Assembly (NCBI RefSeq): GCF_964204865.1
Contig: NC_135252.1
Location: 4,774,001-4,838,000, forward strand
Direction: 5' to 3'
Source: Styela clava
Taxonomy: Eukaryota > Chordata > Ascidiacea > Stolidobranchia > Styelidae
DNA length: 64,000 nucleotides
Within the stretch, counting starts at the first letter, position 1, and every line of letters begins with the position of its first letter. Below, one piece after another: positions 1-11,997 of the stretch. Below the pieces are notes generated by a model. The model did not search any database. It was not told the DNA's origin and was given only the letters and a program-made list of their open reading frames with translations. The position numbers and the translations under genes are program-made.

Positions 1-1
1 A

Positions 2-575
2 GCTCTTGCTGGAGCTATTGACAGCACAGATTTAGTAGTACTGAACACCTCTTGTCCCACTAGAATAAATTTATCCCATAACAGAGTAAATAATTGGTCG
101 TTATTGGATTTAACAATAGCATCTCCCGATGTTGCCCATAGATGTAATACAATTGTGACCAACGAGTTACTGGGAAGTGATCACGTTATGGTTAAAACTT
201 ATTTTAACGTAACACAATTCGGTGACACAAGTAATCACATGGAATCATGGCGACTCAATAAAACAAATTGGGATAAATTCTCGGAATTATGTAAAACGCG
301 CATCAGTGAGAATATAGTCACAAGCGATATAAATGAATTCAATGATTTTCTTACAAATGCGATTATCCTAGCAGCAAATGAATCGATACCACGAACATAA
401 TCCTACACAAAAAATGACATCCCATGGTGGAATGCTGATTGCGACAAAGCCATACGGCTAAGAAAAGCGGCGTTCCTTAAAATGAAAAGGTCGATGTCCA
501 TCGAAAATGTGATACTGTATAAAAAACGTAAATCTGAAGCAAGAAGAATAATATTAAAGGCTAAGTTGCCATGAT
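2..575 (+). pseudogene. LINE ORF2, C-terminal part of APE endonuclease
   Basis: The frame is open from the window edge to a TAA at 398-400, and the same frame continues beyond it with a further stop near 574. It contains LDLTIASP and, 30 residues on, SDHVMV. The Ser-Asp-His triad is the last conserved block of apurinic-endonuclease-like LINE nucleases, which nick the genomic target to prime reverse transcription. The N-terminal two thirds of the nuclease lie outside the window. The in-frame stop shows decay. Confidence 0.75.
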
Positions 576-623
576 TACTGTAGCTCACTGGACAAGAAAG
601 AAAAACTCAGCAACGTATGAAAA

Positions 624-1614
624 ATGGTTAGGCGCTTCACTAAAAGCAAGGTATACGAACAAATCCCCGGCCTTAAACACAAAGGTATAACAGCAATCGA
701 AGATTCTGAAAAAGCTGAGCTTCTGGCGAGTTCGTTCTCGGCGGTCAGTGGCAATGAAAACTACACCCCGAAATTTCTTCAAAGAAAGATCGCATTCGAA
801 TCCTCACATGACGTAACAATCTTCAAGGCTAATCACAAATTGGATAAAAATATCACAATGAAAGAACTTAATCAAGTTTTAAAACCAAGAAAAAGCACTG
901 CTCCAGGACTAGACAAGATTTGCTACGCGATGCTTATTAAATTGCCCGCAGAATGTAAAGACATATTACTCAAATTGTTCAATTTAAATTTATTCAAAGT
1001 ATTCCAGATACCTGGAAACGCTCTGTTGTAATTCCGATTCTTGAATCCAATAAACAAAAAGAACAACCATCTTCATATACGCCGATATCTTTAATTAAGC
1101 AATTTATGGGAGGTCTTGGAAAGAATTATAGTTCGCAGACTGAAGTGGTTTGTTGAAAAAAATGGCATATTATGTAGAGAACAGAGCGGTTTTAGGTGGA
1201 GGAGATCTACGACTGATGCATATATAAAATTACACGATGACATAATATATAAAGCTTCACCAAATAAAAGATATATAGGCTACTTGGCATTTTCTTAGAC
1301 ATGGAAAAAGCTTATGCCATGGTATGGAAAAGAGAACTGTTATACAAACTATATATCGTCTTTTAAGTATATTCTCATTAGAAAAAGGAATTCTTCAAGG
1401 GAGCGTAATCAGTCCACTGCTTTTCAATATAATGATAAACGATATGCCTAGTACTATTTCATCAGATAATGTTGGATTGTTTGCAGACGATAGCGCTCTA
1501 TGGCACATTGGGCTCAAAATTGAAGATTTAATCATTTCCTCTCAGAACTCGTTGATTGTATTCAGTCCTGGTGCAACCAATGGGGTTTTAAGATCTCGGT
1601 CACAAAATCAATAG
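624..1614 (+). pseudogene. LINE ORF2, reverse transcriptase domain, frameshifted
   Basis: Three frames carry successive parts of a LINE reverse transcriptase: 624-1031 (KSTAPGLDKICYAML, the region before the fingers), 1116-1298 (QSGFRWRRSTTDA) and 1324-1614 (LQGSVISPLLFNIMINDMP, then FADDSALW). FADD is the catalytic YxDD-equivalent box. The parts follow each other in the expected order with small frame changes between them, so this is one inactivated domain and not three genes. Residues LDMEKAY, which hold the first catalytic Asp, are readable near 1298-1316 in a different frame from FADD. Confidence 0.85.
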
Positions 1615-1965
1615 TTGTACTCTTCACTCCACCCGAAAGAGAAAATTACCACCAATACAACTACACATAAACGTTGTAATACTACTAGTCAGGAATGAAG
1701 TAAGATACCTCGGAGTCTATTTCGATAGGCGCTTAAATTATAAGAGACGTATCGAATATGTTGTACAAAAATGTAGTAAACGGATTAATCTGCTGCGTTT
1801 GCTTATTGGAACTAGCTGGGGAGATAACAAATCCCCCCTTTTGTCATTGTACAGATCCCTAGTTCGACCCATTATTGAATATGGTATGGAAGCTTATTTT
1901 TCAGCATCAATAAATGCCATAAGAAAAATCGAAGTTATCCATGTCTACGCATCGCTGCAGGTGGC

Positions 1966-2480
1966 ATGATGAGTACGCCTAAAATTGCTTTACAACTTTG
2001 TTGTAATGAGATGCCATCGAGTATACGACGACTACAATTTTGCCTCTTATATGAGGCTAAACTGCTAACATTTGTTGACCATCCTTGTCACGAAGTCATC
2101 GAGCACTCATGGCATGAGATATTTCCCAACTCTCCAACATTTCGTACATTTGCAAAGACTTTCGATATTGACAAATTGGAAATTAGTATTATTAAAGTCG
2201 ACGAAATTCCTTCATGGTATTTGGACGAAATTAATATTGACGATGCATTATCAAATATACTTTTACCTTGGTATACGCCCGACCAAAAAAAGCTATAAGT
2301 TTAGATTATATAAATGAATCCTATCAATCACACGTGCATAACTATACGGATGGATCAAAAATTGATGACAAATGCGGTGCTGCGGTTTATGTTCCATATA
2401 ATAATTCTCGTATGGGTTTTAGGCTAGACAAAGACTGTTTGTTCCTCGTTTGATTGCAAAGTTTTTGCAATATATAGTGC
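1966..2480 (+). pseudogene. LINE ORF2, linker and first half of RNase H
   Basis: The region between RT and RNase H is readable at 1966-2298, and the RNase H start YTDGSK follows in another frame at about 2341. After one more frame change the text FDCKVFAIYSAL covers the helix that normally holds the second catalytic acid (Glu in xxSExxAI). Here it is Lys, whereas the reverse-strand relative at 18241-18938 keeps SELYTI. The frame is then cut by the insertion starting at 2481. Confidence 0.7.
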
Positions 2481-3745
2481 TTTAAGGAACAAATATGGTA
2501 TTTGCTATTGTTTCTGTATTTGCTGTTGTTCGCTGTCTGATTCTGTTGCTCTGATCCTATCTGATGAAAACATACTCATGATTCCAAATACATGTATTGC
2601 AATTGTATATTTACAAATACAAAGAACAGTTGGTTCCGAGTCATGACTGATGAGTCAGACACAAATACCAAGTTGCACTGCAAGCCCGCACGAGTTCGTT
2701 AATTAATTTTCCATCGTTATCCTTTTTTTCCCCCTAACGAATGGTCGCTTTTATGCTGGTTTTGGTATCCTTAGGGCAGGACGCGTTATCGTCATCGTAC
2801 CCTACAGGAGTCTAATTGTTACGTATTTTATGTCTAAGAGATTGCTTCTAACTTTAAGATTAGAATGACTTCAAGTTTAAACAGGTAACCTATTAACCAA
2901 AAGCAGCAAAATTACCCAATATCCTATACTATGCACCTACTATAGCTGCGGAGCAGTGGCCAAGCTTGGGCGTGCAGTGTAACAACATGTAACAGAATTC
3001 ATAAAAACAGGCGAAAGCGGAAATTATGATTTATGAGACAGGATTTGTGTGTGTTGAACAGTGTTTGGAAAGAAAAAGATTTGGCGTTGGTTTTTAAATT
3101 TAGCTGACAGATTACTACAATGCTTATCTCTAATACACTTCGTTCCACATTAATAAATTTTGAAGCGCTGAAAAGAAATAAAAAAATACGCGTGTTGCGT
3201 TAATGAGCTTTTCCGGCTATAATTGTGATGAGCCTCTTTGGGCGTTTAAAAATAAAAATAAAATGAGGATTTCACTTGCGTTTATGCAAATACATCCTAA
3301 AGCGCTGATTCGAAATACGATCGTATTTGTAATCATATTTTGAAAAAAATGTTTAAGTCAACGTAAAGTATAGTTAAAGAAAACGAATGCTAATATCTGC
3401 CAACATCGAATTAATTAGATATTTTTGAGTAAATTTGAGTAATAAGATATTTTCGCTTGTATTCCTTGGTTCATCGTACTGTCTGAAAATACAAAAATAC
3501 ACCAAGTTGCACTGCAGGCCCGAGTTTGTTAATTACTTGTCCATTGTTATCCTTTTTCTTTTAACGAATGGTCGCTTTTATGCTGGTTTTGGTATCCTTA
3601 GGGCAGGACGCGTTATCGTCATCGTACCCTACAGGAGTCTAATTGTTACGTATTTTATGACTAAGAGATTGCTTCTAACTTTAAGATTAGATTGAGTTTG
3701 AACACGTAACCTATTAACCAAAAGCAGCAAAATTACCCAATATCC
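2481..3745. mobile_element. 1.27-kb insertion with direct repeats, inside the LINE
   Basis: The LINE RNase H reading stops at TATAGTGC (2473-2480) and resumes after a second TATAGTGC (3746-3753), which looks like an 8-bp target duplication. Inside, about 262 bp at 2667-2928 recurs as about 249 bp at 3501-3749 in the same orientation. Both start at CCAAGTTGCACTGCA and end at ACCCAATATCCTATA. The repeats match closely over their last 190 bp and differ more at the 5' side. No coding capacity is evident. A short non-autonomous LTR-type element is possible, but the left copy has about 185 bp in front of it that the right copy lacks in this form. Exact ends are ambiguous because TATA is shared. Confidence 0.6.
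2667..2928. repeat. Left direct repeat of the 1.27-kb insertion
   Basis: Matches 3501-3749. The shared core includes a segment around GGGCAGGACGCGTTATCG and ends with TATCCTATA. Small indels distinguish the copies, for example a longer T/C run at 2720-2735. Confidence 0.75.
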
Positions 3746-3749
3746 TATA
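3501..3749. repeat. Right direct repeat of the 1.27-kb insertion
   Basis: Same orientation as 2667-2928. It runs directly into the resumed LINE RNase H sequence. Confidence 0.75.
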
Positions 3750-3753
3750 GTGC

Positions 3754-4501
3754 CCTTACATGGTCAAAAAATAACTAGAGAGGGAATATACTTATCATAT
3801 CGGATTGTATGTCTGCTATACACGCTATAAATAATAACTCGGATCAAATTAGTAATTTATCTTCAAATATTCAGACTTGTCTTTTTGAGTTACAGGAACA
3901 AGGATGCAAAATCACACTACTATGGGCTCCAGGACATGTTGGCATTCCGGGTAACGAAGTCGCCAACAAAATAGCAAAGGTATCAGCGGCGAAAGTCGGT
4001 GCGGACAAAAGATTATCCCAATCACGAAACAAAGTCAAATCACAAATTCGACAATTCTGCGCTAATAAATGGGATCAACATTTTATACAAAGTGACCAAG
4101 CGTTTCATTACAAGACAAATTTTCCCTCAATTGAAGACAGCATCAAGAATTCCACTTGGCCACCACGAATAATGGACAAAATTTTATTTCGACTTCAAAC
4201 GGGATATTGCCGTTTTTTAAATAAGCACCTCCATAAAATAGGATACCATAATAATGGACTTTGCGATTTCTGTAATGTTCCAGAGACAGTAAAACATTTT
4301 CTAATGAACTGTCGTGCATATAGAAATGAAAGACGCATACTAAAGATGAAATGCCGCGATTATGACATTGATTTTCAACTTAAAGCTATCTTACGCGACT
4401 CTAGCATTTTCCCTGCTCTTGTTGATTTTGTGAAATCTACCAAGAGAGTACTATGGGAATATACAAAGTTTGATTTAAATTGTCTGGCGCATAAGACTTA
4501 A
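3754..4501 (+). pseudogene. LINE ORF2, second half of RNase H and C-terminal Cys/His motif
   Basis: Continues the RNase H interrupted at 2480. After an in-frame TAG near 3772 the text reads ILIISDCMSAI, with the catalytic Asp, then LLWAPGHVGIPGNEVAN, the His-containing RNase H block. The C-terminal part holds CDFCNVPETVKHFLMNC, a CX2C-X8-HX4C metal-binding motif typical at the end of I/jockey-like ORF2 proteins. The 230-residue open stretch 3809-4501 is a fragment, not a gene, because it lacks the RT and its start Met is internal to RNase H. Confidence 0.8.
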
Positions 4502-4842
4502 ATTGTTTAAAGCGCCATATACTTCCATACCACACACACATTACACAAAGATCGTCGAAAAAATACAGTTGTACAAACGTCATTACATTAATTACATATA
4601 TAAAATTACGGTAACCTGCTTGATTTCAACTACGTGCCATTGAAATATCCTAATTGTAGCATTGGCAAGTGCACATTCTTTAATTTTGAATTGTATTCAT
4701 CTATATAGATAGAAAGATGTTATGTTGAAATCTAAATGGGATCTAATAAAAATATATCAGTCGATATGTGCAACATGTTTTCCCGAGACCAACAAGAATA
4801 ATTTGCATTTTATTTATAATCTTTACATATTGATAAATTTAC

Positions 4843-5666
4843 TGGGTAGCCGACATAACAACTACGTTTTTACGGCACTTCATATTATGATTTTCGAATT
4901 AATGCGTTTCTGGGCTCTAAAAACAATCAAAAGAAGAAAAGGAATGGTAATGACTACTTTCATTCATCAAAACTTTAAACAAAAAATCGTATTTGTTTAA
5001 GTAGCATTTTAGGTAGCATAAAGTTAGCATTTAAATATTATACGAGTGAGTATAAAAGTATACCGAATCTCAGACATATAGAATATACTAAAACAGCTTT
5101 CAAATATGTTTATGTATGTATATATAAATTTCCTTCTTCTTCTCAAGATACTGATTGGAACTATTTGGACAGTAAGCATCACTTGCGGATTCATTCCATA
5201 TTATATGTTTTTTGGAGCCAGAATTCGAAAGCGTTATCACCGTTCTGTGAACTCAAGATGGCCTGCTTGAACACTCAACAAGGAATGGTGAGTTCCATAA
5301 TATTAAATTCCAAATAACGCGTATTCCATCATAGGACCAACAACATGATAAATATCAAAATCTTATAGGCGCGCAAACAAAAACTTGTTATAGGGATGTG
5401 TATGAGAGCTTGTTTAATGTATTCTTTCTTTGTTTTGTAGGAATGATCAGTACTTTTTATTGGTCAAAATCGCTTATCCGGTCTTTTTCCTTTTACCTTT
5501 TTGCAATAATGATCATCATGACAGTACATTTTGCAATCAGAAGCTGCAAAATCATTGGGACTAAGCATGAAATCGCACGTGGAGAGAACAAGAAAGAGTA
5601 GGCAGGCTGTGTTACAACAGATTCTCATTGTTCTCTCTTTTTTCATCGGATATATTCCGTTTACAA
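4843..5666 (+). pseudogene. Pseudogene of the GPCR family, exons 4 to 6 only
   Basis: Three exon-like blocks match receptors A and B. Exon 4 (about 4843-4946) reads WVADITTTF, then needs a one-base shift to continue TALHIMIFELMRF, and has no clear AG acceptor. Exon 5 (5148-5287) has the same 140-bp length and borders as exon 5 of A and B, but the conserved extracellular-loop-2 Cys in WPACTL is a TGA stop. Exon 6 (5441-5666) starts like TM5 (KIAYPVFFLLPF) and then needs two frame changes before TM6 (RQAVLQQILIVLSFFIGYIP). No exon 1-3 or 7 was found. The LINE directly upstream may have replaced the 5' part. Confidence 0.85.
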
Positions 5667-5711
5667 GTGAGTTAATTTTTTCAATACCATTACAATCGTG
5701 CCATTAGGTCA

Positions 5712-5760
5712 CAGTGGTTCCCAACTTTTTCATATCGTGACACACTATGGAGATTTTGAG
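5712..5760 (+). mobile_element. Fragment of a hAT-like MITE end
   Basis: CAGTGGTTCCCAACTTTTT resembles the widespread hAT terminal sequence CAGNGGTTCYCAAAC. No matching inverted end was found before 7 kb, so only one end is supported. Confidence 0.4.
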
Positions 5761-7218
5761 GCATTAAGTTTTTGTGTTCGAGATATGAAATAATCGTCAA
5801 TTCTTCCACGCTTTCGTGAAGTAGTGCAATTCTAAATTTAATGAAGGTTTTATTATGTTTCATTGTATCAAAGTTTGGACTACCACGCGTTTTCTAAATC
5901 CTCATCCTAAAATCCTCGACTCCTTTTATCTCAAAGTACTGAAGATTTTAAATCTATTGGTCCAGTAGTTGCAGTGAAGAGCGATTTTCTCCAACAGTGA
6001 AAATCGTCTGTTTACAAAAACAAAATTAAAGCGAAACAATCAGTATATTATGTGCACATAGATTGTAATAATTACATTGGTTTTAAAAAATAGATGGATT
6101 TGAAAAGGAAATTAAGTGAACAAATGGAAAAAAGAGTTTAATTGATATAAAATATCGGTAAAGCTTCATCTGAGCACCGCGCATAAAGGAATGCCGCGTG
6201 GTTGCGCAATTTTCGAAAAAAATTAAAATTTAAATCGGACCACATGATAAATAGGAAAAAAGGGAAAAATAGCCTTTCGGCAACTTATTCAATCGTTGAT
6301 TACTGAATATGTAAAATAGATTGTCGCTTGAAGATTGAATAGTTGTTCAATAGGTTCAATTGTGACGGAGAAGAGCGATGTTTTTACAATAACAACAACG
6401 TCAATTTTTCAAGCGGTCTATATTCATACTTTCTGTCCAATAATAAGTGTCATATAGCATAGGAACTACTCAAAACAAATTTATATGGATGCTAATAAAG
6501 GTAACCTCACAAGACGAGCTGTGCATCATTTGGTAATTGTTATGTCAATATCTTTGTCGTTGGGCTGTTCTTAATATAGCGATTTCTCCTATATGCAGAA
6601 AATATTACTTTCTACCTTATATCTGTCATACCACTTGTCAAAAATAAAACACGACATGCCTGAATTTTCACTATTACTGTATCATTGCTTACGTAGGAAA
6701 CCGCTTTTGACACCAGATGTTTTGCTATTTTTGACTAAGTGTACTAAAAATAGTAGGCAATGTTTGAGGGGAAAAACAATGGTGTTTCATGCACCTGCGG
6801 CTTGAATAGTACAAATGAAAAAATGTTATGTTGAGATGTTAGGATTGGGTTTGTTTCACTCAGAGGCATTTGAAATAAAAGTGCAAACTTTTTGCCATAA
6901 AAGCCTCTCAAATTGCGGAAACTTAAATATGTGAGGTGAAGAGCTAATGATAACTCAAGATAGGTACTTACACACTGTGATACATTACATTGATCTTCTA
7001 CATACATACAGATAAACGTATTATTACGTTATTTATTATTAATTATATATATTCAACGGTCATCGAAATTGGTCATGTCACGCTTGTCAACAACAAATCG
7101 ATTCGGTTTTGGAACACATCGTTTGGTTCTTTCCCCTTCCATATGGACTGGTGATATAAATATTCCTCAGCACCTTATCGTCTACTATGGTCTGGTTGTT
7201 CCGAAGAAGAAGGGGTCG

Positions 7219-7226
7219 TATAAAAG
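7219..7226 (+). promoter_or_regulatory. TATA box of receptor A
   Basis: TATAAAAG lies 121 bp before the start codon and is kept in the duplicate at 15609-15616 in the same setting (CGTATAAAAGATA). A further AT-rich GATATAAATA about 65 bp upstream is also conserved in both copies. Confidence 0.6.
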
Positions 7227-7339
7227 ATAAAAGCAGTGTTTGTTTACTTTAAACTTTACTTGAAGAGATTTTTCCAAGAAAGCGGCTGTCTTCTCATCTG
7301 AAAGAATATTAGTTTCTGCATGCTGTAGTTTTAAATACA

Positions 7340-10300
7340 ATGAAATCAACAAATATGACAAACTACAATGCCGTTACTCCAGTAAACCATTTTTCGGTTG
7401 GCAATTCCTCCTCGCATATTGAGTAAGTAAGAGTACGATGGGATTAACGGAATTTGGAATCGCTGAATTTCATCACAATACTATTTAAAGTTAGTGGTCG
7501 ATAACAGAGTTAATAGTGAAAAGAACTAAATTCTTTGTTTACTCGGTTCTGAATACATTGATCATAATGTCATTTCGTATTATCCAATTTCTCAAGTTAG
7601 AAGTTGCAAACCCATCTTTAATATCCTTTCCTCATATATATTTTTACGAGTAAAAGTCCAGAGAATAATCCATGAATTTTTTTTAAAGGAACAGAAAATG
7701 AAAGTACTCCAATTTCTATTTCAGACCGTACCAACGTCCGTTTGATGATTTAGGAATCCAGTTGTCTGGAGTCATCATATTCACTTTTTTAATCATTGGA
7801 ATAGCACTAAATTTATTGACAATTCTTGTGATATGCAAATACAAAAAGCTAAGGTCAGTACAAAATTTACAAATACTCACTGGGATCGACTATATTAGGA
7901 CAATCAAAAACATGTGAAAGCTGAATGTTTATTGTTGTCAAATAATGTTATGATGTCTATTCTCCAAGATAGCTATTTAGTTCATATCACACTGGTGGTA
8001 TTTAACTTGTTTTCAAAAATATTAGTTAGGGAGTGAGTACACAAATCTACCAATGAAGTATTGTAGCCAAGGCGTATCTAGAGGGCAGCCATAGGGTAAA
8101 CCGCCCCGGAAAGCACGTAGGGGTGTGTTTGTTGCTTGATTTGATGATTTGGATGAAAATAATAAAAACATTTTACTCGTACTTGAGCTCTAATTTGTTT
8201 ATTCTCATGTATAATTTGTTTATCCCCAGGATTATTTTTGAAGTTAGGTATAAGGAGCATCATTATCAGGAACTCGCCCTGGGAAGCAGAAAAGTTTGAT
8301 ATGCTCCTATTAAAATTAAATGATTAATTATTTTAGTTGACTTATGATTCAAAAATACTTCATTTCATCGTTCACAGAAATTTGTTCGTGTATTTCATAT
8401 TTTCTCTCTGTGTTTCTGACTTGATATCTGCAATCATCAGTTCCTTGTTTTGGTATCGACGAACTCTAGGATTTGATTTGTGGGAGATTCCAGATTTTTT
8501 CTGTAAGGTGAGCTTTAGACGGGACCTTGGTACGAGTTGAGAATGACTCTCTTTGCATTACTCACTGACTCGAGTTCGAGAAAATGGTTATAGCCTGAAT
8601 AAAAAAAGCCCGTCGTGTAAAAGTGGTTTCTGTACCCGGTTTCCCGGCATGTCCTTATTCCCAGAACGGTTGATTTTTAATCTATCAGAATAACTTACCT
8701 AACGTTGTAACGTGGCTACCTGCGTTTCTTTTGAAGCTTTAAGGTTTACGCATTATCGAAATAGCTTTATATTTCTGCATTTTCAGTTTTTTTGGGCTGC
8801 AGATATAACGACTACTTTTTCTACTGCTCTTCATATCATGGCGTTTGCTGTTCTTCGTTGGATCTGGCTGAATTTCCCAACTAAAAAAATAAAAACGCGT
8901 ACAGCACTGGTAAGTAGACGGCTTTTATCTAAGACTTATGAGATGTATGAATGTGTACGTTTAACTACTAGATCTTTTGTTAGCTGAGCTGATCATGTAC
9001 TATAAAATGTTGCAAACAAAACCTTGCATTTTTATTGAATGTTAAAGTGACGATGCAAATTTGTTCCGTAGATATATAGGTGTGCTATGTTCCACTGTGT
9101 GGAAATGTGCTATACAAACATTAGCATGAGGCCTGATGCAATATATTACAAAATCAATCAGTGGGGGAAAATAACGACCTAATATATTTCTAATCAATAT
9201 GCTGCTTCGTTCCTGCCGAATCAAATTTGTGTGAAAACAGTATTCTGGCTTGAATATAGTCAATTGAGGGTTTCGTACGTTGCTGTAGAAGGGATAAAAG
9301 TTAATTTGCTTTAAGATTATCATTTCCTTGATATGGTTCTTGTGCATCACCTGTGGATTTGTGCCGTATGCGATCTTCTGCGGGTCTCGAATACGTGATC
9401 GATACGGCAAGACAATGGATGCAAGATGGCCAGCCTGTACTTTAAATCCAGAATGGTTTGTAGTCAATAATATTAAAAAATATCAGTCATAAAGTCATAA
9501 ATATCAGTCATGGTTTGCTGGTAATATTTCCACAGGTTTCCCTCGTGTTGCAAATTTGAATACTTCAGATTAGCTCCTAAATGACTGATGTCACGATAAC
9601 ACACAAATTTGCATAACTCGCGAAATTACACAATTCGAATAATGCATACGAAGTATAATAAGCCAGGCGATGTCAATATTTAGAGTTGTTCAACTAACAT
9701 TCTCTCGTTTGACCATTGGCAAATTCCAGAAGTTAAGCATATTTTGTCATGAGTGCGGACTGTTTATTCTGGTGTGCAATGAGTGAAATATGAAAAAGTT
9801 GCAATATGCTGCTCAGTATTTTCGCAGCAAAAGCACAATAATAACATCGAGGGCGTTTCAATCTCAATAACGCTGCAATCTGGTATCAATGACCATATTT
9901 GCAGCAAAAGGTTTTTCAGTGCAGGTTAAAATTTACACCTAAGGAGTTAACATTTCCAGATGAAAAACTAGGATTTAATGTTTTGCAGGATTATCGTGAG
10001 GCATAGCAACAAAACAATAGTTTTAAATTTGAACGCCTATTAATCCAATAGTGGAAAAATACTATATGGCAAAAAGACGTAGTAAGCTAAAGAGACTTCT
10101 TTTTTATTTCGCAAATTGTTCATTTTTTTACTGTTCACACAGAAAGTACTATTGATATTACCGTCATAGTCCACGAATGTCGAACCACTGGCCCCTCACT
10201 TAGCACATTTTTACATTTTTGGCGCTTCCGTAGTATGTGCAACAAGATGGCGGACACCTGAACATAGTATGTGTATCAGATTGGGGGTTAGGCCCTAATT

Positions 10301-11997
10301 TTATTCCATTTTTTCTTTGTTTTAGTTCTATTACGAGTTCGGGGACTAGCCAAGTGACACCCGTAGTATTTGTACCTGATATTATGACCTAACCCTAACC
10401 TGATAAACATACTACGTTCCGGTGTCCGCCATCTAGTTGCACATACTACGGGAGTACCTTTTTTTTCGGTGACCCGTCGAGTCACAACTTAATGAAATAT
10501 ACATTCCGATGATGAAAAATTGATAATAAAATTGAAGTCTAAAGTCAATAACTAAAAGGTCGACTTTGTTTTGACATCCAGGATCGAGGAGTATTTGTTG
10601 TTTCAAAGAATTGCTTTCCCGATTTTCCTATATGTGCCTCTCGGAGTGATTGTTATTGTTTCTGTTATTATTGTCGTCCAACTGCGGGCATCGATACAAT
10701 CTGGAATAGGAGACGCTCTCGGTAGCACAGCTCGAATGAATAGGAGGAGGCAGATCATGCAGGCCGTTTTGCAGTTAATGTTGATTGTGATATCGTTCCT
10801 AATCGGATATGTTCCATTCACAGGTGAGTTCAAACTCTTAACTTATCAAAGACCACGAAAAAGTAGTTTTATGACACTCACTCAGTCCTCTATGACGTCT
10901 CTTATAAAACAATACAATCAAGCCATAACACGTGAAAGACCAAAACTACACCGCATTGATAATTTTTTTGTCAACAAATTGAACAGAGGATAGATAGATA
11001 CTCAAATGTTGATGATTCTAGACTTTTGTGAACTTTGGGTCTTCAATTCTAGTTGAGAAAACCGTCAAAACATGCAGGTTGTTTCCAATCATACATTTTA
11101 TAGTATTGTATTATTTGACACATCTTCTCGCAGAGTTTTTTTTTTTTTTTGATAATTAATATTATATTTTAGTCCTAAATGCTATGGACGTTTCCCCGAC
11201 CCCTGAAAGATTCTCCCTATGCTTTATCATTGCAAAATTTTTAACGCTGATTTTGAGAGGGTTTTGGAAAGTTTTCGCTTACAAAACGGCCCACATGTTC
11301 AAAACTATCGTTTATATTCAAAACAATAAACCACGTGCCGCTTATAGATACTAATATCTAATTTTATGCTAGTCTATCGCAGAGCTTGCGGTATCAATTT
11401 TTGATGATTGTAGCCTAACTAAAAGTCCCCGGAAGACATAGTGACAATTAATTTATTTGATTTACAACTATTTTTTGTAAACATAACTAAAAACTGTCGA
11501 ATAACACCAAAAGAGGCAATGTTTACAACCACGGTTGAATTTCTGTCCGAGCGAAAGAAGTGTTTGAGCGGCGGCATAAATTCCAATTGTTACGTCATTG
11601 TTAATCTTTTGCTGATTTATGATTGTTACGGAAATAAACAATGAAATCGATGCTCGGGGAAACATCCATACATTTTTAAATATTGTATAAAAACACCTAT
11701 TAATTTTGCATTTTAGCTTACGAATTTTGGAGTTTGCAACATCACCCAAATACTCGTTATCACCGAGTTTTCGATTACTGGTTCGGAATGTCTGAGTATC
11801 TTTGTATTAGATTTTCGGAATGCCTAAATCCTATCTTTTACAATATTGGTTCGAGTAAAATGAGAAAATGTACTATCAGGTATATCAAAGAAAAATTCGG
11901 AGTGAATGAGCCCCAAATTGGAAACACGTGGATCACTACAAACAACGCATCAAGAAGGCAGCTTTCTCGAATAAATACCAATTCAAGGCATGCATGA
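7340..11997 (+). CDS. Class A GPCR A, seven coding exons, 375 aa
   Basis: Exons: 7340-7422, 7725-7853, 8378-8507, 8787-8909, 9316-9455, 10582-10823, 11717-11997. They total 1128 bp with consistent phases and GT/AG borders. Exon 1 is the N-terminus, with N-glycosylation sequons NMT and NSS. Exon 2 is TM1 (Asn 1.50 in IALNLLT). Exon 3 is TM2 (SLCVSDL) and loop 1 to Cys113 (3.25). Exon 4 is TM3 with Asp120 (3.32). Exon 5 is TM4 and loop 2 (WPACTL). Exon 6 is TM5, loop 3 and TM6. Exon 7 is TM7 with NPIFY (320-324) and a tail. DRY is Leu-Arg-Trp (137-139) and CWxP is Gly-Tyr-Val-Pro (277-280). Known in the family: Asp 3.32 binds amine ligands in aminergic receptors, so an amine-like ligand is possible but unproven. 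Intron 5 (9456-10581) carries a MITE. No close named relative is recognised. Confidence 0.88.
10221..10458. mobile_element. MITE family 1, copy 1, in intron 5 of receptor A
   Basis: The ends are inverted: GGCGCTTCCGTAGTATGTGC on the left, and its near reverse complement, ending GGGAGTACC, on the right. The inverted part runs about 70 bp and includes the block with AAGATGGCGGACACC. The middle reads TTCGGGGACTAGCCAAGTGAC. It is flanked by T runs. The matching place in receptor B (about 20005-20030) has no insertion, so it arrived after the duplication. Confidence 0.75.

Larger units (their letters stand above)
1..4610 (+). mobile_element. Degenerate I-like non-LTR retrotransposon (LINE), 5' end outside the window
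   Basis: The pieces, in order, are the end of an APE-type endonuclease, a reverse transcriptase, a split RNase H and a C-terminal Cys/His motif, all on the plus strand. This is the ORF2 layout of the I/R1/Loa-like LINE groups that carry RNase H. The reading frame is broken by stops and frameshifts, and the RNase H part is split by a 1.27-kb insertion at 2481-3745, so the copy is dead. The 3' untranslated tail after 4501 is AT-rich and its exact end, about 4610, is a guess. A shorter relative lies in reverse orientation at 18241-18938. Clade assignment beyond I-like is not possible by eye. Confidence 0.85.

Noticed and set aside
2645-2665. CTGATGA core as a second hammerhead
   Set aside because: No GAAA and GUC at the right distance and no stem I.
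9042-9467. 141-codon minus-strand frame over exon 5 of receptor A
   Set aside because: It overlaps a real exon on the other strand, and the related frames in B are broken, so it is not conserved as a protein.
10380-10400. Telomere-like CCTAACCCTAACC words
   Set aside because: Only two units, and they recur at the same place inside MITE family 1 copies, so they are part of that repeat.
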